Shown here: positions 1 to 8,641 of the stretch, one piece after another
How positions within the stretch are numbered: position 1 is the stretch's first letter
Layout: each line of letters opens with the position of its first letter
Source: Colwellia psychrerythraea
Lineage (GTDB): Bacteria; Pseudomonadota; Gammaproteobacteria; Enterobacterales; Alteromonadaceae
Assembly: GCA_002163005.1 (NCBI GenBank)
Contig: MAAF01000083.1
Coordinates: 62,001-126,000, forward strand
Length of the DNA stretch: 64,000 nucleotides
Reading direction: 5' to 3'
Program-made: the position numbers and the translations under genes
The notes under the pieces: model-generated
What the model was told of the DNA's origin: nothing
Databases searched by the model: none
The model's input: only the letters and a program-made list of their open reading frames with translations

Positions 1-657
1 TGCTCGAACATTTTGACGATTAGCGCCTGCACCAATTAATATTAACGGCATTTTGGCAGCCTTTATTAACGTAACGGCTTCATCTAGCGGCACATCATTA
101 GGACTAGCATAATAGCGCTTATGTGGTGTCATTACACTTTCAGTACAGTCTTCTGCCGCTATATCTTCAGGTAACTCTAACAGCACCGCTCCGGGTCGCT
201 CTTCTTCTGAAAGGCGGAACGCTTCACGCACCAATGAGGGAATAGTATCACCGTGTACTATTTGTTTAGACATCTTACAAATAGGCGCAAACAAACCAAC
301 TACATCAATAATTTGAAACTGGCCCTGTTTCGACTTTTTAATTGGCTTTTGTCCAGTAATCATCAGTAAAGGCATGCCGCCTAAGTGCGCATAAGCTGCA
401 GGGGTAGACAAATTTGTTGCCCCAGGACCCAGCGTTGCCATGCAAACTCCCGTTTTACCGGTAAGGCGACCATAGGTAGCGGCCATAAATCCAGCGCCTT
501 GTTCATGGCGAGTTAACACGAGTTTAATGCTAGACTTGCGCAAGGATTCAACCATATCCAAGTTCTCTTCCCCTGGTACAGCAAAAATGTGCTTTACCCC
601 TTCAGCCTCCAATGCTTGCACAAATAAATCCGACGCTTTTATCTTATTATCACTCAT
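1..657 (-). CDS. Thiamine pyrophosphate-requiring enzyme, acetolactate synthase-like (partial)
   Basis: The 219 N-terminal residues of a TPP-dependent enzyme run off the left edge. The translation opens MSDNKIKASDLFVQALEAEG and carries the TPP-domain signature FAVPGEEN, whose glutamate activates the cofactor, then TRHEQGAGFMAATYGR and ATLGPGATN, as in the acetolactate synthase/benzoylformate decarboxylase superfamily. Acetolactate synthases condense two pyruvates, but the C-terminal cofactor and substrate domains are missing here, so oxalyl-CoA decarboxylase-like or other family members remain possible. Its transcript runs leftward out of the window. Family call is firm, exact substrate is not. 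Confidence 0.85.
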   Translation of the reverse strand, partial: MSDNKIKASDLFVQALEAEGVKHIFAVPGEENLDMVESLRKSSIKLVLTRHEQGAGFMAATYGRLTGKTGVCMATLGPGATNLSTPAAYAHLGGMPLLMITGQKPIKKSKQGQFQIIDVVGLFAPICKMSKQIVHGDTIPSLVREAFRLSEEERPGAVLLELPEDIAAEDCTESVMTPHKRYYASPNDVPLDEAVTLIKAAKMPLILIGAGANRQNVRA

Positions 658-740
658 AATTTTCCCCTCATCAGCCTATACATAGCTCATAAAAAAACCA
701 TAAAAGCTCTATAACAGAGCTTTTAAAAAGAATATTCACT

Positions 741-1006
741 AGGGTCTGTTGATCTTACGCGGTTAAATTTTGTTCGAGATAAAAGCGTTTTAATCGCGGC
801 GAGTAGTGTGTAGCCTAGTCACTCTAAGCAAATACTACTCAACAAAGAGTAAAACGCTTTTAGCCGAATCCTTCGGACAGCGTTTGTTGGTCATTTTTAC
901 GGCGTTATCGCCTTTTGATGTGGAACAACCACATGACAAAGGCTCTGCCTTGTATAAACACCCAGCAAATCGCTGCAAAAACAATCTCGAAAGTTCAACA
1001 GACCCT
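741..1006. repeat. MITE-like repeat with terminal inverted repeats
   Basis: The 266-bp block begins AGGGTCTGTTGA and ends TCAACAGACCCT, a perfect 12-bp inverted terminal pair. It contains only short overlapping open frames on both strands (60-72 codons), with no recognisable protein. Similar AGGGTCTGTTGA-ended elements are familiar in Alteromonadales genomes. No target duplication is obvious at the edges. The rest of 658-1241 holds nothing further apart from the terminator at 1143-1165. Confidence 0.7.
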
Positions 1007-1142
1007 AAATTATTCAATCATTAATCTGGGGTATATACCTACACTAAGATTCTAGACCATAGAAAAAATGCTTCCATTAATATAGGTATTTAAGCGTTAT
1101 ATTTAAGGCAAATATTCATCAAACTCGTATCCTTTGCACAAT

Positions 1143-1165
1143 AAAAAACGCCCAAAGAGGCGTTT
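1143..1165 (-). terminator. Rho-independent terminator for the lipoprotein operon
   Basis: Read on the minus strand, a 7-bp stem AAACGCC/GGCGTTT closes a short loop and is followed by a T run. It lies about 75 bp after the stop of the leftward lipoprotein gene. Confidence 0.75.
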
Positions 1166-1241
1166 AAACTAATGAATTTTACAAAAACCACATCACGATC
1201 ATTTTGAGTTATTGAACACGCTATTTATCAAAATCGTTCCA

Positions 1242-1757
1242 TTAATTAACATCAAATGTTCTTACGCCTTTAGCATTCAAGTCATTTTCCCATATCTCAT
1301 ATCTTGGATTTTTCATATCATCAAAATACCAGATAGCCATCACCAAACGGTTCTTATCGTTTGCAACGGTTAATGTGCCAGCGTAGTCACTTTCAATAGA
1401 GGTACGTAACAAGCAACTGTTATAATTTACTTTAATACCCTCTTCCCCATCAGTAAAATCGGTACAAATTGATAAATAAGCATTACGATCACCGTCATTT
1501 TTGTAACTTACCGCTAAGGCATATTCTGGCTTAAGAAGAAATTTTCTTGAGACAATAAGCTCAGCCGTTGAATCATAAATAGCATTAGGATCTGGCTCTA
1601 CAATATTGGTTACAACAGGTGGTTCAACCACGGCGACAACAGGCTCTTCAACTACTGCTACAGCAGGATCAGGAGTCGAAGAATCATCACTTCCTCCGCC
1701 ACAGCCCACCATTAATAAACAAATGATAAATATTGAAGTATTGTTAGTAAGTTTCAT
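1242..1757 (-). CDS. Small secreted lipoprotein of unknown function
   Basis: This 171-residue protein starts MKLTNNTSIFIICLLMVGCG, a type II signal peptide with lipobox LMVGC, so it is probably lipid-anchored. A Gly/Ser/Asp stretch and a Pro/Val/Glu-rich linker follow (about residues 22-55), then a globular domain with two cysteines and several aromatic residues. The start at 1757 is chosen over an upstream in-frame codon because it has a TAAGGA ribosome site and fits the signal peptide. It follows the LruC-domain gene by 10 bp and is surely co-transcribed with it, so it may be an accessory of that surface protein. I do not recognise the globular domain. Confidence 0.8.
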   Translation of the reverse strand: MKLTNNTSIFIICLLMVGCGGGSDDSSTPDPAVAVVEEPVVAVVEPPVVTNIVEPDPNAIYDSTAELIVSRKFLLKPEYALAVSYKNDGDRNAYLSICTDFTDGEEGIKVNYNSCLLRTSIESDYAGTLTVANDKNRLVMAIWYFDDMKNPRYEIWENDLNAKGVRTFDVN

Positions 1758-1767
1758 GGTCTTTTCC

Positions 1768-3876
1768 TTATTGTTTAAACACGTTGTTAGTAGCGCTATT
1801 TTCAACCGTGAACCAATCTATATTTGATGCACCTGAAGAAGTAACAAAGCTATGAAAGTTTGGATAAGCATGTTTAATATCCATATACTCTACTGGGTGC
1901 TCCCACTCATACGGAATATTAATAGCCCACGGCATACCGTTAGCATTAATAAAGTACTCTCCAATACCAGCATTTGAAACATCGTCACCACGACCTAGAA
2001 AATTCGCTTGAAAGGCGTCCGTCGGTGCTTGATTTTTAAGGTGAATCTCAAATCGTCTTCCCGGCGCTTCACCAAATACGTAACTTCTTTCGTGTCCTTC
2101 AGCAGCGAAAATAAAGGGATCATATGGGAAATCAGCCACTTCAGCTTTGTTTACATTCGCTTCCATAGGAATTTCCAATGAAAATGTCATCTGAATGTTT
2201 GAGCCACAACCGGCTTCTGTTCGATAATACTTACAGTTTTCGCCAGCGGTAACAAAATCCAATAGATCATTGGCAATAATAAAAATGGCTTCATCCTGAC
2301 CAGTTTCAAGTGGTGTAACACTTTGTTCAACACCATTAATTTTGAAACTTAAACGACCAGTATCCACTTGGCTACGCAGTAGACCGGGCAATCGAAAGGC
2401 AAAACCATTATGGTAAGACGCCCCAAGGGCGATGGTTTCCCCTTCGATTTTCACGCGCATTAACGTCCCTTCTACGTGGTAAGATGAAAGACGATAACGT
2501 AAAACCAGATCATTCATATCGTAATCACCCTCCAGCGGCCAATTATCTTCGAACGCCAGCGTTGCCCAACCATTAGCAGAAGGATAATAAGTAGCCGTTA
2601 CGTTTTGCTCCGCAATATCAATGGCATAATCTTCTACTTCGCCATCAGAAACACCACCAATAGGAGATAACGATTCTTCAGAGCTTAATCTAAATCGCGC
2701 CCAAGTCGAGCCTGCTTCACTCCATGTTGGTACGTCGTAAGCGACAACGTTACTGCCCGAACTCACTGCCTCTGCCGTTATAATTTGCTCATCAGCATCA
2801 AACTCTCCGTCTTTGTCAGAATCGATCCAAGCATTTACAAACCCATCTGCTGAAGAGGTGATCTCAACAATCGCTGTTTTACCTGCTTCAACACCAGTTA
2901 CAAAATTAATACCATCATTGTCGTTTTCGCCAGTACCATTATCAGCGTAAGCATTCGGCTCAGTCAGTACTGTTTCACCTAAGAATAAGATACCGTCGCC
3001 TACATCATGGCGCGCACCATTATTATTTATACTAGAGCCGTAAGAATCAGGCGCATCACCAAAATCAGTTGTTGGATCGTCTTGAGAAATAATAGGGGCA
3101 AGCGCACAACGTGCGCCATCGTTATTACTAGAAGCAGGGCCATTTGCAAAAAATTCAGCAACAGGGTAATTCCAATTGGTATTGACTCTAAAAATTTTAC
3201 CGTCATTGTTTCGACTGATATATAAGTTACCAGTCACATCAAAATAAACCGCACCAAATACGCCGTCCTCTCCCACGTTACTAAGCTTTACTGAAGTCCC
3301 CGCTTCAACATCAATTTTCCAAAGGTTACCCCAGCGATCAACCGCGTAAGCAAAGCCGTTATCTGGATGAAAGGCCAAATCATAAATAGCTAGATTGAGG
3401 GTTGTGCCGTTAACGATTTTTTCCAATTGCAAATAATCATCGCTGCCTTCATCTAATGAAACGCGATACAAACCATAATTGCCACCGGGGCGATATAAAT
3501 AATAAACGTCTTCTACAACCGCAATATCACCCACATAAAAACCTTTATCAGGGATATTAGCTAGCGGTATTGGGTCTACCTGAAAATCTGCACCAATACG
3601 TACAATAGTGCCGTAGTAGTAATTAAACGCGTATAAATAACGGTCATGAACACTAAATGCCAGTGCATTCATCTTTTGCTGGTTCCAGTCAACAGGTGAC
3701 GATTTCTCATAAAACCCAGTAGCGAGCTGAACACTATATAAGTTTGCTAACTTGTCCTGAATTAAAAAGGCTTCTGCTGGGCACTCAGTAAAAGGTTGTG
3801 CCTGTAAGCCAACGTTGGTCATAGCTATGGCTAGAATAGTCGCTTTAACTGTTTTTTTTCTGACTGAATTTAACAT
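1768..3876 (-). CDS. LruC domain-containing secreted protein
   Basis: A 702-residue exported protein with a signal peptide ending near Ala26 (VGLQAQP). Residues about 30-260 look like a repeat-rich beta-propeller-type region (YAFNYYYGTIVRIG, GFAYAVDRWGNLWKID). The middle has DFGDAPDSYG, an acidic DSDKDGEFD calcium-type loop and the GEVEDYAI signature of GEVED modules. The C-terminal third (WPLEGDYDMNDLVLRYR onward) matches the LruC domain found in extracellular proteins of Vibrionales, Alteromonadales and Bacteroidetes. The family has no defined biochemical role; a surface or matrix function is plausible. It leads a two-gene operon with the lipoprotein downstream. Confidence 0.85.
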   Translation of the reverse strand: MLNSVRKKTVKATILAIAMTNVGLQAQPFTECPAEAFLIQDKLANLYSVQLATGFYEKSSPVDWNQQKMNALAFSVHDRYLYAFNYYYGTIVRIGADFQVDPIPLANIPDKGFYVGDIAVVEDVYYLYRPGGNYGLYRVSLDEGSDDYLQLEKIVNGTTLNLAIYDLAFHPDNGFAYAVDRWGNLWKIDVEAGTSVKLSNVGEDGVFGAVYFDVTGNLYISRNNDGKIFRVNTNWNYPVAEFFANGPASSNNDGARCALAPIISQDDPTTDFGDAPDSYGSSINNNGARHDVGDGILFLGETVLTEPNAYADNGTGENDNDGINFVTGVEAGKTAIVEITSSADGFVNAWIDSDKDGEFDADEQIITAEAVSSGSNVVAYDVPTWSEAGSTWARFRLSSEESLSPIGGVSDGEVEDYAIDIAEQNVTATYYPSANGWATLAFEDNWPLEGDYDMNDLVLRYRLSSYHVEGTLMRVKIEGETIALGASYHNGFAFRLPGLLRSQVDTGRLSFKINGVEQSVTPLETGQDEAIFIIANDLLDFVTAGENCKYYRTEAGCGSNIQMTFSLEIPMEANVNKAEVADFPYDPFIFAAEGHERSYVFGEAPGRRFEIHLKNQAPTDAFQANFLGRGDDVSNAGIGEYFINANGMPWAINIPYEWEHPVEYMDIKHAYPNFHSFVTSSGASNIDWFTVENSATNNVFKQ

Positions 3877-4117
3877 AGTGAATTTTACCCCTACATAAAA
3901 CTTATTGCTGCTATGTAGTAGTTAGCAAAAAACGAACCAACATAAATATCAGTTTAATTCAATAACTTAACTTGACGCTATCTGTTCGTTAATTAGAAAG
4001 AAGCTGATAATTCGCGGTATGAAAATGTAAAGTTGCAAAATGAAACAACTAATCAGCATATGAATCGAGTTAATATAAGCGTCCACATCGCTTTTTTCTC
4101 AATAATACTAGCCAACA

Positions 4118-4966
4118 ATGATGATGACAGAACAGACAAAACTGACAAAACTAAGCAACTTGGGCAACTTCACTCACAAAACCTTCCCGTTATTAAAAGC
4201 GTTAACACAGTTAACTCTCCTGAGTTTTTACTTGTTTGGCTTTACTGCGCAATCACAAACCAATGTGAGCGGACCGTTAACCGCAGAAGCATTTAGCGAG
4301 CTTCATCAGTGTGATAAAAAGTTTGAGTATGATGTTTACTTTCTTGGCGGAAAAGTTGGTTATTTACACCGGAAAATAAAGTGGGATAACAGCGCAGCGG
4401 CTACCAAAGCAACCGTAACATCATACGGTGAAGTCAGCTTCTTGTGGCTTGACTCAACGTATCAGCAACAAAGCACAATGCAATACTTGCCTCAGAACAA
4501 CCATTTTTTAACGCCGAGTTTTTCACAAAAACTAACGGGTATTAAATCAAGAGAAATGAAAGCTGACATATCAAGTAACGGGCTATCATCAACGGTAACG
4601 TTAGATGCTGACGTGTCTCACTACCAACAGAAAGATGAAAATAACAATAACCCACTCTATGACCTTGATACGTTAGGGGCACAAATTCGGCTCAATTTAC
4701 TACAAGGAAAAACACGTTTTACACTATCTCGCCAAGCAAGTAGCAAGGTTGAAAGTTATCAATTTGAAGTGGCAGGATCTGAAGTGATACATCATGAAAA
4801 ATGGGGTGAGCTAACAACGAGTAAAGTGGTTGAAGTGGGAGAACATGAAAATATCGTCTTATGGTTTTCGAGCAAACATGACCATCAACTGGTCAAGGCA
4901 GAATTGGATATGATATTTTCTCCGGTAGTCTGGTTATCTCACTTTAGTAAACAATGTGATTCCTAG
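4118..4966 (+). CDS. DUF3108 domain-containing exported protein
   Basis: A 282-residue protein with a hydrophobic N-terminal segment (LLKALTQLTLLSFYLFGFTA, about residues 25-45) suggesting export. The body (FEYDVYFLGGKVGYLHRKIKW, and later YQFEVAGSEVIHHEKWGELTTSKV) matches the beta-rich DUF3108 family of periplasmic or envelope proteins of unknown function. The start is uncertain: three ATG codons in tandem begin at 4118 with no strong ribosome site. The neighbours do not suggest a pathway. Confidence 0.75.
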   Translation: MMMTEQTKLTKLSNLGNFTHKTFPLLKALTQLTLLSFYLFGFTAQSQTNVSGPLTAEAFSELHQCDKKFEYDVYFLGGKVGYLHRKIKWDNSAAATKATVTSYGEVSFLWLDSTYQQQSTMQYLPQNNHFLTPSFSQKLTGIKSREMKADISSNGLSSTVTLDADVSHYQQKDENNNNPLYDLDTLGAQIRLNLLQGKTRFTLSRQASSKVESYQFEVAGSEVIHHEKWGELTTSKVVEVGEHENIVLWFSSKHDHQLVKAELDMIFSPVVWLSHFSKQCDS

Positions 4967-5119
4967 CGAAAAGCTATATTTTTAGGAAGTTTAGGTAGTT
5001 TTTCTTTCACTGTGATGAAATTGTGATAACTCAGTGATCAAATAGCGATATCAGTCATTTATACTTTAGGTAAGTTTAATAAATCAATCGCTCTTCACTG
5101 GTTGAATCAGGATAAAATT

Positions 5120-6490
5120 ATGAAAAATATATTGTTCATCATAGCGCTCGCATTAATCTCGGTACTTACATTTTATACTGTGACACCAAATTCCACCGAG
5201 TATTCAACGACAAACTCTACTGTTAACTCTACTAAGACGCAAAGTGATATCGAAAAAATGATGCCTCAATCATCAAAATCAACTGACAAAATGCCGGCAA
5301 CAACGCATTTAGATAGCATAGTACTAGGTGCAGGTTGTTTCTGGGGAGCTGAAAAAAGATATCAGGCCATTCCAGGTGTTGTTGATGCTATATCAGGTTA
5401 TGCCGATGGTAAAAATGTCAGCGCTAATTATCGAGAAATTACCAAAAGAAAGAATAAATACAATGTAGATAACCATGCAGAAGTGGTTAAAGTTATTTTT
5501 AATAGCTCAAAGGTTCGCTTGGAAACTATTTTACAAAGTTACTATGAGGGGCATGATCCAACGCAGCTTAATCGCCAAGGCAATGATATTGGCACGCAAT
5601 ATCGTTCAACTATATTAACGAGTAATAAACAACAAAATGACATCGCACTTAAAGTAACGTCGCAGTATCAACAACGTTTAAATGACGCTGGTTATGGAAA
5701 AATTGAAACAAAAATAAGTTCACTTACTGAATTTTTTGAAGCTGAGCAATATCACCAAGATTACTTAACGAAAAATCCAAATGGCTACTGTCCAGATCAC
5801 TCTACTGGCGTCAAGTTTGATGCTGATGCAAAGAAAACGGGACTGGCCAGTCAAACAATAGATAATACGCCCTTATTAACAGGCAAACATATTGTGGTCA
5901 TTGAATCAGAAAATTATTGCCCTTATTGTGAGAAATTCAAAAAGAATGTCGTTAATGATTATAAAGGCACGATTGCTATAAACTTTCGCCTAGCAAGCCA
6001 GCTTAAAGGGTTAACTATAAAGACTGAAACTTGGGCGACTCCTACTATTATATTTATTGAAGACGGTAAAGAGGTATTTGGTAAACAAGGATACATGAGC
6101 CCTGAGTATTTTTATAAAGCATTAGGTGCTTTTAAATTAGGAAGAAGTGAAGCCTTTAATGTCGCTTTCGATGACGGAACTGATGGTCGTTTTTGTAAAG
6201 AATATGAAATATTCAAGAACACACCCGATGGCGTTTTTATAGACAAACTTAGTGGCGCACCATTATTTGATACTGATGACCGTTTTAACTCCGCCTCTGG
6301 ATGGTTATCTTTTACTAAAGCGGTTGATGGTTCAGTTATTGAAAAACCTGATAATCGTTACGGTATGGTGCGCACAGAAATTCGCTCTAAAACGTCTGGT
6401 ATTCATTTGGGTCACGTATTTCCAGATGGTCCGAATGGACAACCAAGATTTTGTATTAACGCCACGGTATTAGAGTTCAAAGCAAGGTAG
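5120..6490 (+). CDS. msrAB: Fused methionine sulfoxide reductase MsrA-thioredoxin-MsrB
   Basis: A 456-residue periplasmic repair enzyme reducing both epimers of methionine sulfoxide. Residues 1-20 are a membrane anchor or signal (MKNILFIIALALISVLTFYT), followed by a Ser/Thr-rich linker. MsrA spans about 66-235 with catalytic GCFWGAE (Cys73). A thioredoxin-like domain at about 255-345 has CPYC (267-270) and the cis-proline motif ATPT. MsrB spans about 370-456 with catalytic Cys445 in RFCIN. The usual MsrB zinc cysteines are absent (LSGAPLF and SKTSGIHLGHVF), so this MsrB is a zinc-free type. The ATG at 5120 is preferred over a TTG 18 bp upstream because AGGA sits 9 bp before it. Confidence 0.93.
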   Translation: MKNILFIIALALISVLTFYTVTPNSTEYSTTNSTVNSTKTQSDIEKMMPQSSKSTDKMPATTHLDSIVLGAGCFWGAEKRYQAIPGVVDAISGYADGKNVSANYREITKRKNKYNVDNHAEVVKVIFNSSKVRLETILQSYYEGHDPTQLNRQGNDIGTQYRSTILTSNKQQNDIALKVTSQYQQRLNDAGYGKIETKISSLTEFFEAEQYHQDYLTKNPNGYCPDHSTGVKFDADAKKTGLASQTIDNTPLLTGKHIVVIESENYCPYCEKFKKNVVNDYKGTIAINFRLASQLKGLTIKTETWATPTIIFIEDGKEVFGKQGYMSPEYFYKALGAFKLGRSEAFNVAFDDGTDGRFCKEYEIFKNTPDGVFIDKLSGAPLFDTDDRFNSASGWLSFTKAVDGSVIEKPDNRYGMVRTEIRSKTSGIHLGHVFPDGPNGQPRFCINATVLEFKAR

Positions 6491-6589
6491 TGGCGTTCAA
6501 ACAACAATAGATATCCTCGTTAATCCAGTAACCCTTACCAGCTTTGCTATACTTAACTGTAGAGACACAAGAGTATAGCAGAGGCAATT

Positions 6590-6709
6590 ATGACAATACT
6601 TTCTTTGGTCGTTGGATTATGTGCAATAGCACTTATCATAGGGTATTCGGTTCATGCTTATTATCACTACTTTAAACACTCCGACCACCACATCGATAAG
6701 CATCATTAG
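6590..6709 (+). CDS. Small single-pass membrane protein with histidine-rich tail
   Basis: A 39-codon frame opens at an ATG preceded by GAGG at 7 bp spacing. It encodes one hydrophobic helix (about residues 3-19) followed by a short tail containing eight histidines (HAYYHYFKHSDHHIDKHH). It sits between msrAB and the convergent peptide transporter gene and may have its own promoter, as TTTGCTATACTT lies upstream. I do not recognise a family. Size, ribosome site and a single helix favour a real small protein, but no comparative evidence is available; metal binding by the tail is only a guess. Confidence 0.5.
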   Translation: MTILSLVVGLCAIALIIGYSVHAYYHYFKHSDHHIDKHH

Positions 6710-6732
6710 TTTAACCTATCGCTAGTAATACC

Positions 6733-8367
6733 TTAGCGAACGCCGTGCATACCCCGCTTTAATAGTGGTGATATCAGTAAAATAACTATGCCTGTACCAA
6801 TACCAATCCACATTAAAAACTCAAACAGCTGTGTATAAATCATAAGATTTTCACTAACACTAGCAAGCTCTCCACCTTGGGTATCAATGGCCGCTAATTT
6901 TCCTAAACGCATGGCCAGCGTTTCAGACAGCGCCGTAGCCAAAAACCACACCCCCATTGATAAACCTACCACACGGTGTATAGCAAGCTTAGTTACTGCC
7001 GAAAGACCTACCGGAGAAAGACACAATTCACCCGTAGTATGAATGAGATAAGCTAAAACTAACCACCATAAACTGATTTTCCCGGCCTCATTGGGAAATT
7101 GTGCCCCGATAACCAAAACGCCAAAACCTAAACCTGCTTGAATAATACCTAAAGCAAATTTTATCGGAATATTGGGATTTAGCTTAAACTTATCTAACCA
7201 TACCCACAACGCAGCAAAAGGTAAGGCCAACATAATGATAAAGCCTGCATTGAGAGCGCCAAATTGACCCGCAGTTATCTCAATGCCAGCAATATTTCTC
7301 TCAACGACTCTGTCGGCAAATAGCGTCATCGATCCCGCAGCTTGCTCAAACAAGGCCCAAAATACGATGGTAGAACCGATTAACACCATCAACACCAGCA
7401 TTTGCTGGAACTCTTCCCTGTTGCCTTTTAATGCTGCGTAAGCAATTAGCCCTACACCCGAAACAATCAATAAAACCTGCTGAGCAGCAAAGACTACGGG
7501 CTCATGTTGAATAACGAGCCAAAATACCGACAAACTTAAAATAGCCGTTAAATAGATTAAATACTCTCTACTGATCAAACCCCAAACTTTATCTTTCAAC
7601 ACGGCAACATTTGGTGGCTCTGCCAAACCACGTAAATATTTAAGGCCCTTAGTAAACGTCACCAAACCAAACAACATGCCGATGCCCGCAGCACCAAAAC
7701 CGTAACGCCAGCCATAGGTTTCACCTAAGTAAACACAAATAATAGTGGCGGCAAAAGAGCCAAGATTAATACCCATATAAAAAATGGTAAAACCAGAATC
7801 TCGACGAGGATCGTCTTTACTATATAGTTGACCCACTATGGTAGAAATATTAGGTTTTAAAAAGCCAACGCCAACCACAATAAGCGATAGTGCCAAGTAA
7901 AAAACATTCAGCGCCGCTAAATCTTGAATTTTAATCGTTTCTGTTAAGAGAGTACCGGCACTAAGTACAGCGCCATTATTCAAAGTGATATCTGCAGTTA
8001 AAATGGTACCTGCCGCATATTGAACCGCTTGATGGCCTTCAACAGCCATGAGTAAATGCCCCAAACAGAGTAAGATGCCACCGAATATTACCGACTTTTT
8101 CATGCCAAGGTAGCGATCAGCTAACATGCCGCCAATAACAGGCAAGGTGTAAACTAAACCAGCATAGGATCCTAAAACTTCCAAGCCCTCTCCGTCAGAG
8201 AATAAATGGTACTTAGTTAAATATAAGAGTAGCAAATACTTCATGCCATAAAATGAAAATCGCTCCCATAGTTCAGTAGCAAAACAAATATACAAACCTT
8301 TAGGGTGACCAAATAATTCATCTGTATTGGTTTGATTATCAATATCAATGTCGTTTGCTTTATCCAT
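6733..8367 (-). CDS. POT-family proton-dependent di/tripeptide transporter
   Basis: A 544-residue inner-membrane protein of the proton-dependent oligopeptide transporter family, which imports di- and tripeptides with protons. The family signature ExxER in the first helix is visible (FATELWERFSFYGMKYLLLLYL), followed by GLVYTLPVIGGMLADRYLG and the later FYMGINLGSFAA signature. Twelve to fourteen hydrophobic segments are apparent and the length is normal for bacterial POTs. It is monocistronic, divergent from the amylase gene. The exact peptide specificity cannot be told from sequence. Confidence 0.93.
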   Translation of the reverse strand: MDKANDIDIDNQTNTDELFGHPKGLYICFATELWERFSFYGMKYLLLLYLTKYHLFSDGEGLEVLGSYAGLVYTLPVIGGMLADRYLGMKKSVIFGGILLCLGHLLMAVEGHQAVQYAAGTILTADITLNNGAVLSAGTLLTETIKIQDLAALNVFYLALSLIVVGVGFLKPNISTIVGQLYSKDDPRRDSGFTIFYMGINLGSFAATIICVYLGETYGWRYGFGAAGIGMLFGLVTFTKGLKYLRGLAEPPNVAVLKDKVWGLISREYLIYLTAILSLSVFWLVIQHEPVVFAAQQVLLIVSGVGLIAYAALKGNREEFQQMLVLMVLIGSTIVFWALFEQAAGSMTLFADRVVERNIAGIEITAGQFGALNAGFIIMLALPFAALWVWLDKFKLNPNIPIKFALGIIQAGLGFGVLVIGAQFPNEAGKISLWWLVLAYLIHTTGELCLSPVGLSAVTKLAIHRVVGLSMGVWFLATALSETLAMRLGKLAAIDTQGGELASVSENLMIYTQLFEFLMWIGIGTGIVILLISPLLKRGMHGVR

Positions 8368-8641
8368 ATATTTGCTATGCCTTGCAACAGGGAAAGTCTT
8401 AGAAGAAGTATAGAGTGACTATCAAGCTTATGCTAAGGCATACATTGTTAAGTCAAATAGTTACGCAGAATAATGGAGAAAAAGTGCTGGTGTTCGCGTT
8501 TGGTTGAGCTACTAAAATTCACTTATGAATACGTATGTAGGGGGATTGCTAACTACCTTCGCTTACTTTACGCTCAATTTAGTTGCTCATTCAGCAGCCC
8601 AAAAAGTTTACAACAATAAAAATAATATAAACGAGGAATGC

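Noticed and set aside
806-1024. Open frames of 72 and 60 codons on both strands
   Set aside because: They lie within the 266-bp repeat, run opposite to each other and have no protein features.
8525-8641. Longer amylase N-terminus from ATG 8525
   Set aside because: It would place a non-signal sequence before a clear signal peptide; the ATG at 8642 has a GAGGA ribosome site.
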